NCBI GenBank assembly: GCA_017883605.1
Contig: JADGNH010000085.1
Span: forward strand, 1 to 7,975
Origin: Methanobacteriaceae archaeon
GTDB taxonomy: Archaea > Methanobacteriota > Methanobacteria > Methanobacteriales > Methanobacteriaceae
Length of the DNA: 7,975 nucleotides
Reading direction: 5' to 3'
The first letter of the stretch is position 1, and each line of letters begins with the position of its first letter. The translations under genes were made by a program, and so were the position numbers. Under the pieces are notes generated by a model that had not been told where the DNA came from, did not search any database, and was given only the letters and a program-made list of their open reading frames with translations. Positions 1 through 5,940 of this stretch are shown here, in pieces.

Positions 1-1095
1 TCCTTTGCAAGTAATAAAAACACTTTGAACAGTTTTAGCAATGGTTTACCTTTTTTAATCTACAATTTACCAGGTGGAATTAACAACGCTACTGCAGTTA
101 GCGTGACCAAGGATGTTGATGTAACATCCGGAGCGCGTATCCTGGATGGTTATGTAAATCTGAATGCCTATGGTGGTACCGACAATGTTTTAGTTGAGGT
201 ATGGAACGATAATTCATGGAAAACCGCTTTCTGTTCCTTTAATTTTGATGGTAAAACCTATTCTGCTAGAAGCGATGGATACGGTAACATTCCAGGGGTT
301 ATATATATAGGTAGTTACCTGAAGACCGGTAACAACAAAGTAAGAGTTACAGTAATGGACAACTATGAAGACCTGCGTTTCGACCCATCAAATCCTGATT
401 ATGAGCTAGTAGGGATAGTTGACAGTTACACCACGGTTACCACTTCTAACCTCCCAGTAAGATGGGAAACATTTACATTCAACAGTTATCAGGCAACAGA
501 AACCAGCTCTGAATACACTTTCCCCGAACGGAGCGTTGCCATAGGCCCTAACGCCAAAGAAGTTTATATGTTTACAGGAGTTGGTCTTAACTCCAGGCAT
601 CTGAAAGTTGAAATTAAAAATAGTACTGCTATTACGTGGAATACGCTTTACAATGATGATAACATTCCATTTTCAATAGATCTGGCAGATAAAGATATTA
701 ACGGTCCCAAGATATTTACAAAAGGAACTGCTGGAAATTACACCATAACCCCAGGAACATATAAAGTAAGAGTAAGTGTAAAAGCCCCAGATAAGAATTG
801 GGACAGTGGAGATGGAGGTTCAAGCCCTTCTGGTGATGGTGCACATCCCGGTCCAGGAAATCCTGCTATATTTTCAGGGACTAGGGTAGCAGTTTTATAT
901 CCCACTCAAACCATTTCAGCTATAGCTTACGATAATGATCCCACCAACGCACAAAACAATGCCCGGCAGAAATTGATTAATTTATTCAGTAGTATGGGTA
1001 TAAACATAAATCCTTCTGATATAAACACAGAAGCCATTTTCACCGGTAATGCGCTAAACGGCATTCCTGTGAGATTGGATCTGTGGAGGGAGTGA
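1..1095 (+). CDS. Secreted beta-rich surface protein, 5' end outside window
   Basis: The reading frame is open from base 1 (SFASNKNT...) to the TGA at 1093-1095, so this is the C-terminal 364 residues of a longer protein. The TTG at 25 is not a convincing start. I do not recognise a named family with confidence. Two beta-sandwich-like blocks are visible. The first, about residues 40-120, ends in TGNNKVRVTV. The second, about 175-260, ends in GTYKVRVSV. Such endings are typical of extracellular jelly-roll or Ig-like domains in methanogen surface proteins (DUF3344-like is one possibility). A Gly/Ser/Pro/Asp-rich linker at about 267-288 separates a last domain of about 75 residues. There is no C-terminal membrane anchor. 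The next gene starts 4 nt after the stop, with its SD inside this gene's last codons, so the two are co-transcribed. Secretion and a role in the envelope or a pilus-like structure are inferred. Confidence 0.75.
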   Translation, partial: SFASNKNTLNSFSNGLPFLIYNLPGGINNATAVSVTKDVDVTSGARILDGYVNLNAYGGTDNVLVEVWNDNSWKTAFCSFNFDGKTYSARSDGYGNIPGVIYIGSYLKTGNNKVRVTVMDNYEDLRFDPSNPDYELVGIVDSYTTVTTSNLPVRWETFTFNSYQATETSSEYTFPERSVAIGPNAKEVYMFTGVGLNSRHLKVEIKNSTAITWNTLYNDDNIPFSIDLADKDINGPKIFTKGTAGNYTITPGTYKVRVSVKAPDKNWDSGDGGSSPSGDGAHPGPGNPAIFSGTRVAVLYPTQTISAIAYDNDPTNAQNNARQKLINLFSSMGININPSDINTEAIFTGNALNGIPVRLDLWRE

Positions 1096-1099
1096 TAGA

Positions 1100-2182
1100 A
1101 TGGATGAAAAAGGATACGCTTTCACCCCCATGGTCTTTCTGCTCTTCATACCCATAATGATCGTGGCCATATCCTATGGAAACATAGTTGATGAATTGAA
1201 TACGCTGAACGCTGTAATCACCGGAGGAGATGTGACCTACACTACGGCAACCTCTGTAATTTCTAATATAGAAAAAGGTACCTCTGAAGCCGGGAGAAAC
1301 GCGTCTTTTGCTGCCACCAGGAACGTAATAGATAATCAAAAATTTTTTGGTAACGGCCAGAGTAAACCATACATTATCGATGGCACGGTGAATATTTTAA
1401 ACAATTACGTTGTCAACTCCGCCAATAATTTAACGACTGAAACTGGGCGGGAGATCTACATAAGAGATATGAACAATCCAGTTGGCAAAGGTACTAGCCC
1501 ATTCAGTGCCAGTGATATTACCATAACCCAATCCGATCCCTTTGGATTTTACATTACCCTAAATGGAGGTATACCCATTAAAGTGGTACAGAAAGACCAG
1601 GTTTTTGAAACAAAAACACCAACCATAACCTCATATGTAAGCATAGAGGGACTGGAAGATCCTTACATCCTGCTTTACACTAAATATAATTCAATCAGTC
1701 TTAATTCAAGCAAAGTTAGATCTAGTAATGTGATTTATAGGTATCCCCACTACACTACCGCATTAGGTGTTCCTAACTATCATTTTGCTGATGCCAATCC
1801 ACCAGTGGATTCAGTGGATCCAGCCAATGTTAGATTAAATTACCTATGGGACTGTTTATACGGTACCAACAACCCCAGTGGAATATCACCACGTCCCTAC
1901 TATTTCCCAGATACCAATGGATTATCCTTTTTTGATAGGTTAGAGGGTAAAAATTCCTCCACTGATAGTAACGCGGTCAGAATGAGTACTTTCATACTGG
2001 GCGACCCTTTACAGGAGGACCATGGAAGACGTGACATCTCCAAGTTGGACCATGAGTACTTTACCAGTGTGGTCGGTACTCCCATACTCATCGGCGACGA
2101 CATGGTGAATGATCCTTTAGGTTCGGTTTTTTATCTTTCAAGTTCTTATAAGACATTTTTCAATCTCAATAGTGAGTATTAG
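1100..2182 (+). CDS. Pseudopilin-like membrane-anchored surface protein
   Basis: The 360-residue protein begins MDEKG followed directly by a hydrophobic helix at about residues 6-28 (YAFTPMVFLLFIPIMI...). A very short charged leader ending in KG before a helix is the layout of prepilin-type (class III) signal peptides, so cleavage after G5 is plausible. The residue at mature position +5 is Pro rather than the usual Glu, which in bacterial systems is seen in the tip minor pseudopilin GspK. The remaining 330 residues are polar, rich in Asn, Thr and Ser, and should lie outside the membrane. Notable stretches are GLEDPY (184-189) and FFDRLEG (277-283). The start is supported by GGAGG at 1085-1089, 10 nt upstream. 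I infer a large minor pseudopilin or pilin-like anchor. An ordinary N-terminally anchored surface protein is the alternative. Family not recognised by name. Confidence 0.8.
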   Translation: MDEKGYAFTPMVFLLFIPIMIVAISYGNIVDELNTLNAVITGGDVTYTTATSVISNIEKGTSEAGRNASFAATRNVIDNQKFFGNGQSKPYIIDGTVNILNNYVVNSANNLTTETGREIYIRDMNNPVGKGTSPFSASDITITQSDPFGFYITLNGGIPIKVVQKDQVFETKTPTITSYVSIEGLEDPYILLYTKYNSISLNSSKVRSSNVIYRYPHYTTALGVPNYHFADANPPVDSVDPANVRLNYLWDCLYGTNNPSGISPRPYYFPDTNGLSFFDRLEGKNSSTDSNAVRMSTFILGDPLQEDHGRRDISKLDHEYFTSVVGTPILIGDDMVNDPLGSVFYLSSSYKTFFNLNSEY

Positions 2183-2214
2183 GTGAACAACTCAAATAGT
2201 CAGTTTTAGGTGAA
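2179..2214 (+). promoter_or_regulatory. Repeated TTAGGTGAA Shine-Dalgarno-like sites; ambiguous start
   Basis: TTAGGTGAA occurs twice, at 2179-2187 (overlapping the stop codon of the upstream gene) and at 2206-2214 (overlapping the GTG at 2210). AGGTGA is a good match to the archaeal SD. The second copy lies 5 nt before an in-frame TTG at 2219, so that TTG may be the real start. GTG 2210 itself has no SD at a normal distance. Between the copies, GTG 2183 opens an eight-codon frame that ends in TAG immediately before GTG 2210. Confidence 0.4.
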
Positions 2215-2623
2215 AAAATTGCGTTTAGATAACAGAGGATTTGCCAGTGCAGAGCTTATATTTATAACCCTGATAGTTCTGATTGTAATTGGAGGTTTAG
2301 CTGCCCTGGTCAGTAGCTCGCAGGATAAAACCCAAACAGGAAGTCTGGGTGAAGCACGAATTCTCGGAGAAAAAATAGCTGAAACCGTGAACACAGCTTA
2401 TGTACATGGGGACGGTTATTCTGTTAATTTAACACTTCCTGTAAGCCCCGACATTACAGCATCTGTCAACAGTCCCCCCCATTACATAACCGTTCTTTAT
2501 GGAGTCCAAAATATCAGCATTAAATTAATACCTCAGAACGTGCAGGCTGCAACTTTAAGTAGTAACCATATTTACACTGTGACTAACACCAACGGAACCA
2601 TTAAAATTCAACAAATAGCGTGA
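2210..2623 (+). CDS. Type IV pilin-like (pseudopilin) protein
   Basis: This 137-residue protein has the clearest prepilin signature in the window: a basic leader (KKLRLDNRG), then FASAELIFITLIVLIVIGG. Cleavage after G10 would give F at +1 and Glu at +5, the classical type IV pilin arrangement. The hydrophobic helix at about 11-33 would both anchor the subunit and pack in a filament core. It is followed by an amphipathic stretch (AETVNTAYVHGDGYSVNLTLP, residues 57-77, here spanning the helix end and first strand) of the type seen in small archaeal pilin-like proteins, then a short beta-rich tail. The start is GTG 2210, or TTG 2219, which has the better-placed SD; either keeps the leader and cleavage site. 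The next gene begins 4 nt after the stop. Role in a pilus-like or secretion pseudopilus is inferred; the peptidase and ATPase are not in view. A C7 run at 2474-2480 keeps frame. Confidence 0.85.
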   Translation: MKKLRLDNRGFASAELIFITLIVLIVIGGLAALVSSSQDKTQTGSLGEARILGEKIAETVNTAYVHGDGYSVNLTLPVSPDITASVNSPPHYITVLYGVQNISIKLIPQNVQAATLSSNHIYTVTNTNGTIKIQQIA

Positions 2624-2627
2624 TTCC

Positions 2628-3044
2628 ATGGATTTACCTGAAAATTGGGAGAAAAAGGCTTTGATAATTCTGGTTGTGATAACTTTTATGGTTGTGGCCT
2701 ACGCCTTTAACCCTTTCCATCAAATTTCAAGTCGTGAGGTTCAAAACCAGACTCCCGCTCCAACTGGAACGCCGGTGCCCATAACGCAGCCAATCTTCAA
2801 CAACTCCACCAATAATTCGTCCGCCTTCCCTGCAAATATCACATTTAAGTTAACTGCTGATCAGTCCAAAAACATAGCAACCCAGGCGAGACCGGGTTAT
2901 ACCACAGGACAGCCTATACAGGGCAGCGTAGTTTTGAACGGAACAAATATTGCCGTTTGGATAGTCCCACTTTCCAAGAACAATGTGGTGTCCAAAACCA
3001 TATATATAGATGCCAACACAGGGATAATTGTACAAGAGCTATAA
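2628..3044 (+). CDS. Single-pass membrane protein with PepSY-like C-terminal domain
   Basis: The 138-residue protein has one transmembrane helix at about 11-27 (ALIILVVITFMVVAYAF) after a short charged N-terminus. A linker rich in Pro, Thr, Asn and Ser follows at about 38-70, with several N-x-S/T sequons. The C-terminal domain (about 74-138) begins LTADQSKNIA, includes VVLNGTNIAVWIVPL, and ends YIDANTGIIV. The helix, then strands, then D-x-x-TG ending resembles PepSY-like domains, which are known as small extracytoplasmic modules often thought to act as inhibitors or chaperone-like binders. The resemblance is by pattern only. The helix has no prepilin-type Gly or leader, so it is probably not processed as a pilin. 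It sits 4 nt after the pilin-like gene and is likely co-translated; a weak GTGAT SD-like string at the upstream stop supports the ATG at 2628. Accessory role in the same envelope assembly is inferred. Confidence 0.75.
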   Translation: MDLPENWEKKALIILVVITFMVVAYAFNPFHQISSREVQNQTPAPTGTPVPITQPIFNNSTNNSSAFPANITFKLTADQSKNIATQARPGYTTGQPIQGSVVLNGTNIAVWIVPLSKNNVVSKTIYIDANTGIIVQEL

Positions 3045-3064
3045 ATTGGAAAGAAGTTAAATAC
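3040..3064 (+). promoter_or_regulatory. Possible internal TATA boxes before the 3098 gene
   Basis: The 53-nt gap between 3044 and 3098 is the largest in the operon. It contains TATAAATT at 3040-3047, overlapping the stop codon, and TTAAATAC at 3057-3064. Either could be an archaeal TATA box giving a transcript that starts about 25 nt downstream, just ahead of the ATG at 3098. No BRE is convincing and AT-rich sequence gives such matches by chance. Confidence 0.2.
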
Positions 3065-3097
3065 CCGAGAAATTTGAATTAAACCAGAGATGAAACC

Positions 3098-3913
3098 ATG
3101 GACGCCATTACAGTCATAATAATGATAATAATATTTCTATTCTTGCTTGTCTTTGTATTTTCAACCGCACTTTTAACCCCATTAATAGGCAAAAAAAACC
3201 TGTTATTTGTGGTAGTCCTGGGATTTGTGGTGGGCATTGTTGGTGGAACCTTTTTAATAGCCCCTATATCTGATGACATACCAGATATGGCCCGATCTGT
3301 CTATCAATACACCACAGGTAGCAGTGCGGAGATTATAAGTGTTGATGTATCGACTAACACCAACATCACCAACTTCATAGAGAACACTAAACAAATAGAG
3401 GGAGTTAAAAGTGTCCAAAGCAACGGTATAACCATTAAAACAGCCACTATCTCCGATGACTGGAAAGCAACCCTGAAAGCGCGTATACCAACCGCCGTTC
3501 CCAATGTAAATTCTGTGCAAATTCAGGACAGCAACACCATAATGCTAAATGTTAAAAATAACAGCAATCCTCAGGACGTTATACAAAAACTAAAAGACTG
3601 GATGATGCTTGTAAGTGGTATAGATGTTAAATACAGCATAGTCCATGTTTCCATTTTCGTGGACGCTGCCCAGGTTGACGTGGTTGCAAATAAGCTGCCT
3701 AAAGATGATGTGGTAATAACTAGCATAGGCGGTCCTTTAGAAGAGAAGATCGCCGATCTAAAAAGTATGATCCCTAATAAATTTAATATCGTTATTTTCT
3801 GTGGATTTTTGGGTATTATAGCTGGTCTGGCCGGTTTATTCGTAGACAGTATCATAAGCGTGCTGGCCAGAATTAAGGATATGATACTAAAAAGAGGACA
3901 GGAAAAAGAATAG
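3098..3913 (+). CDS. Three-helix membrane protein with duplicated extracellular domain
   Basis: The 271-residue protein has hydrophobic helices at about 4-26, 34-55 and 229-249. The GKK loop at 31-33 and the basic tail (RIKDMILKRGQEKE) suggest both face the cytoplasm, which puts residues 56-228 outside. That outer region seems to be two similar halves, about 81-142 and 148-210. Each runs strand, helix, strand, strand, helix, strand and can be aligned by eye (VDVSTNTNITNFI against LNVKNNSNPQDVI, ending VNSVQI and VVITSI). This is the pattern of a tandem ferredoxin-like (alpha-beta sandwich) fold. No catalytic or metal motif is visible and I recognise no family. A weak AGAGATGA lies before the ATG, which is followed 8 nt out of frame by an upstream ATG at 3090. 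The gene is followed by dph6 after 9 nt. A membrane scaffold for the neighbouring pilin-like proteins is a guess from context. Confidence 0.8.
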   Translation: MDAITVIIMIIIFLFLLVFVFSTALLTPLIGKKNLLFVVVLGFVVGIVGGTFLIAPISDDIPDMARSVYQYTTGSSAEIISVDVSTNTNITNFIENTKQIEGVKSVQSNGITIKTATISDDWKATLKARIPTAVPNVNSVQIQDSNTIMLNVKNNSNPQDVIQKLKDWMMLVSGIDVKYSIVHVSIFVDAAQVDVVANKLPKDDVVITSIGGPLEEKIADLKSMIPNKFNIVIFCGFLGIIAGLAGLFVDSIISVLARIKDMILKRGQEKE

Positions 3914-3922
3914 GATGATTAC

Positions 3923-4603
3923 ATGAAGGCTGTGGTTCTATTTTCAGGTGGCAAAGACAGTACTATGGCGATATACAAGGCCATAGAGGGTGGTTGGGAT
4001 GTCAAATACCTGGTATCCATGATATCAGAAAACCCAGAATCTTACATGTACCACACCGCCAATATAAACCTCACGGATCTTTTATCCCAGGCTATGGGAA
4101 TCAACCTGATAAAAGCAAATACCAAAGGAGAAAAAGAAAAGGAATTAAAGGATTTAAAAGCTGTTTTAAGTAATTTGAAGGATGAAGGAATAGAATCTGT
4201 ATTTACAGGTGCTCTAGCTTCAAATTATCAGAAATCTAGGGTAGATAAAATCTGCAGTGATCTTAATCTCCAGTCATGCGCCCCACTCTGGCATATAAAC
4301 CCCTTAGAATATATGGAAGAAATTATTAACCTGAAATTTGAGGTGATAATAACCAGTGTTTCTGCTGAAGGCCTGGACGAATCCTGGCTGGGAAAAAAAA
4401 TCGATGAAAACCTTTTAGAAGAGATTCTGGTGTTGCATGAAAAGTACGGCATCCATCTGGCCTTTGAAGGCGGTGAAGCCGAAACCATGGTCCTGGATTG
4501 CCCACTATTCCAGAAAAGGATCAGAATACTTGAAGCAGAAAAAGTATGGGATCAAGACAGCGGACATCTATCCATCAAAAGGGCCGTTTTAGAGGATAAA
4601 TAG
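3923..4603 (+). CDS. dph6: Diphthine--ammonia ligase (Dph6, PP-loop ATPase)
   Basis: This 226-residue protein is a member of the archaeal/eukaryotic Dph6 family. It should carry out the last step of diphthamide synthesis on translation elongation factor aEF2: ATP-dependent amidation of diphthine with ammonium, in the cytoplasm. Evidence: the N-terminal PP-loop SGGKDS at residues 8-13, which binds ATP as an adenylate; the FTGALAS stretch at 94-100 followed by SRVDKIC; and the family signature EGGEAET at 182-188 followed by VLDCPLF. Length is normal for the archaeal single-domain form, which lacks the RidA-like extension of eukaryotic Dph6. The ATG at 3923 is preceded by GGATGAT, an imperfect SD. 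Only 9 nt separate it from the upstream membrane gene, so it is probably transcribed with that cluster although its function appears unrelated. Function is assigned from the motifs and is well established for the family. Confidence 0.93.
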   Translation: MKAVVLFSGGKDSTMAIYKAIEGGWDVKYLVSMISENPESYMYHTANINLTDLLSQAMGINLIKANTKGEKEKELKDLKAVLSNLKDEGIESVFTGALASNYQKSRVDKICSDLNLQSCAPLWHINPLEYMEEIINLKFEVIITSVSAEGLDESWLGKKIDENLLEEILVLHEKYGIHLAFEGGEAETMVLDCPLFQKRIRILEAEKVWDQDSGHLSIKRAVLEDK

Positions 4604-4617
4604 TTATTATATGCTAC

Positions 4618-4702
4618 TTTTAAAGGCCTGTAAATACTTTTAATAAATTTTAAGGTCATGTAAATACTTTTTAAATGCTTTAAGGTTATATAATACTTTT
4701 TT
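4618..4702 (+). terminator. Multi-tract T-rich terminator region after dph6
   Basis: Downstream of the dph6 stop there are successive T-runs at about 4618-4621, 4638-4641, 4668-4672 and 4697-4702 (4, 4, 5 and 6 T). Archaeal RNA polymerase terminates at T-rich tracts without needing a hairpin, and multiple tracts are common. There is no stem-loop. The position between two convergent operons fits. Confidence 0.5.
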
Positions 4703-4710
4703 AATAATCC
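4623..4710. repeat. Three degenerate 29-30 bp tandem repeats
   Basis: Units start with AAGG at 4623, 4652 and 4682. The consensus is AAGGtcaTGTAAATACTTTT followed by an A/T tail; the first two share TGTAAATACTTTT exactly and the third reads ATATAATACTTTT. A weaker fourth relative (AGTTATTATATGCTACTTTT) begins at 4602 over the dph6 stop codon. The units contain the T-tracts described as the terminator. The rest of the 4604-4824 spacer holds no gene that I can support. Confidence 0.65.
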
Positions 4711-4798
4711 CTATTTCTTTAAAACATTTTGTGAGTAAAAAGGTTCATTATGATCAAATGTTCTTGTTTTTATAGAATTAAAGTTCTTATTCATGATT

Positions 4799-4822
4799 AA
4801 AAAAATTTTATTTAAAAAAAAA
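4799..4822 (-). terminator. Double poly-T terminator of the minus-strand operon
   Basis: Read on the minus strand, immediately after the UPF0201 stop codon there is a run of nine T (4822-4814) and then seven T (4805-4799). Two long T-tracts directly behind a gene are the usual archaeal intrinsic terminator. Confidence 0.65.
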
Positions 4823-4824
4823 TT

Positions 4825-5208
4825 TCACACATTTATTTCCGGTGCAATCCAGTCTATAAAAGCCTCTGGATCGCTGCATTCTACTTTAACTTCTATATCT
4901 CCCAGGGGAGACATCTTCCCTTCCACGAAGTTGGAAACACCCACAAAGGCCGCCTGCTTGTTTAATCTGAAAAATATCATATTGCGGCGGACACCTTTAA
5001 TCAAGATTTTACGGGCTGTTGATCGGATTCTCCTATTTTCAAGTGATTTTTTCCAATTAAGGAGAGATTCCAACCCTCCAGATACGGTAACACAGTTTTC
5101 TCCTATCTCCAGTTCATCATAATTAAACAGGTTTGATAGGGACTTTATAACCTTTTCCAGATCTTCTGTGGGGTTTAACCCGGCTTTAGCACTCATTTCG
5201 CATTTCAT
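4825..5208 (-). CDS. UPF0201 family RNA-binding-type protein
   Basis: The 127-residue protein matches the archaeal UPF0201 (Pfam RNA_binding, formerly DUF54) pattern: LNPTEDLEKV (11-20) at the start; RRIRSTARKIL (59-69) in the middle; then FRLNKQAAFVGVSNFVEG (80-97), SPLGDIEVKV and a FIDWIAPE ending. The family is known from structures to have a compact alpha/beta fold; RNA binding is assumed from fold, and no reaction is established. It overlaps the end of the UPF0200 gene by 23 nt in a different frame, which suggests translational coupling and a joint function. As I recall, single polypeptides joining UPF0200 and UPF0201 exist in some other archaea. The ATG at 5208 is preferred over M5 (5196) because GGGGG at 5224-5220 sits 11 nt upstream, while nothing SD-like precedes M5. 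Transcription ends at the T9/T7 tract just beyond the stop. Confidence 0.88.
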   Translation of the reverse strand: MKCEMSAKAGLNPTEDLEKVIKSLSNLFNYDELEIGENCVTVSGGLESLLNWKKSLENRRIRSTARKILIKGVRRNMIFFRLNKQAAFVGVSNFVEGKMSPLGDIEVKVECSDPEAFIDWIAPEINV

Positions 5209-5761
5209 GCTGTAATATACCCCCTAAAATATTCTTAAATTTATGGATAGATCTTTCATTCATTACCATATAATCTGAAGTAGCGATTACATCTCCTATT
5301 CCAAATTTAAGTTCTCTTTCGTCTCTCTTTTCAAATTCAGATATTTCAGAGGAATCATCAAAACGCATTCTTCTTTTTAATCTCTTAAAACGTGTTTTTG
5401 GAGTGGAATGAACTGCTATAACCTTGAAATTCTTGAAATTCTTTTTAAATATTTCAACCTCATAGGGGCTTCTAATCCCCTCTATCATGTAAAACCTGTC
5501 CTTATGGTAACCAGTTCCACCAGAACCTATTTTCATGTCTTCTAACTGCTTTATTTTCATTACACAACGCTCTGCAACCACATATTTACCCTGTTCCTCT
5601 CGAAGCTTAACCGCCACCTCCGCTACAGTGACATTTCTCTTCTGAGCTTCATCTCTGATTATATCTCCCATTCTTACCACTTCAAAACCCATTTTACTAG
5701 CGATCCCTGCCACAACACCCTTTCCTGAACCGGGCATCCCCGTAACTCCAATAACTCTCAT
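5186..5761 (-). CDS. UPF0200 P-loop nucleotide kinase-like protein
   Basis: The 191-residue cytoplasmic protein begins MRVIGVTGMPGSGKG, with a Walker A P-loop GMPGSGKG at 8-15. Other family features are MGDIIRDEA (31-39), an EGIRSPYE segment (94-101), an Arg/Lys-rich lid-like region (124-133) and a REL..GIGDVIATSDYMVMN stretch (149-168). This is the archaeal UPF0200 family, related in sequence to dephospho-CoA and adenylate kinases and often annotated as AAA-family ATPase or CoaE-like; its substrate is not established. The gene lies downstream of a CoA-pathway enzyme, which makes a role in CoA metabolism conceivable, but archaea are known to have a different GTP-dependent dephospho-CoA kinase (DUF359 family). 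The start is firm: GGAGG at 5770-5766 lies 4 nt before the ATG. The 3' end overlaps the next gene by 23 nt. Confidence 0.9.
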   Translation of the reverse strand: MRVIGVTGMPGSGKGVVAGIASKMGFEVVRMGDIIRDEAQKRNVTVAEVAVKLREEQGKYVVAERCVMKIKQLEDMKIGSGGTGYHKDRFYMIEGIRSPYEVEIFKKNFKNFKVIAVHSTPKTRFKRLKRRMRFDDSSEISEFEKRDERELKFGIGDVIATSDYMVMNERSIHKFKNILGGILQHEMRNEC

Positions 5762-5772
5762 GATTCCTCCAA

Positions 5773-5940
5773 TAAAATCTTATAACTCGAATTGAATCTT
5801 ACAAATTTTTTCTAATGAATAGTTTATCCCATAAATTCTAAATCTTCTTTAATAAATTTTTTATATTCATTAAAAAATCTCATAAATTCTTAACAAACCT
5901 CATAAATTCTTATATTCCTTTAAAAAATCTTATAATTCCA
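5773..5940. repeat. Iterated AT-rich direct repeats between the PPS and UPF0200 genes
   Basis: The 168-nt spacer 5762-5929 is built from related segments. CATAAATTCT occurs at 5830-5839, 5881-5890 and 5901-5910. A 30-nt segment at 5861-5890 recurs as a near copy at 5910-5939, sharing TTATATTC and TTAAAAAATCT and overlapping the PPS stop codon. A third partial relative, AAAATCTTATAACTCGA, lies at 5774-5790 beside the UPF0200 SD. On the minus strand the copies carry T6 tracts (5927-5922, 5877-5872), which could terminate some PPS transcripts. No gene is supported here. Confidence 0.6.
5859..5866 (-). promoter_or_regulatory. Possible TATA box for UPF0200-UPF0201
   Basis: ATATAAAA on the minus strand lies about 100 nt before the UPF0200 start and would place a transcription start near 5835. 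The surrounding sequence is extremely AT-rich, so chance occurrence is likely; read-through from the PPS gene is the alternative. Confidence 0.2.

Noticed and set aside
2474..2480. C7 homopolymer as a possible frameshift
   Set aside because: The frame continues unbroken on both sides (N-S-P-P-H-Y), so neither error nor programmed slippage is needed.
3254..3855. Several minus-strand frames of 66-94 codons
   Set aside because: They are antisense to the 3098-3913 membrane gene, mutually overlapping, and lack start signals.
4604..4824. Small RNA or tRNA gene in the convergent spacer
   Set aside because: No cloverleaf, no GC-rich stem and no promoter-like site followed by structured sequence was found; AT content alone explains the appearance.
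4793..5122. Plus-strand frame of 109 codons
   Set aside because: It lies opposite the well-supported UPF0201 gene, begins within the poly-A (terminator) tract and resembles no family.
5830..5910. Repeats as a CRISPR array
   Set aside because: The repeated core is only about 10 bp, spacing is irregular (10 to 41 bp gaps), spacers are themselves repetitive and no cas gene is present.
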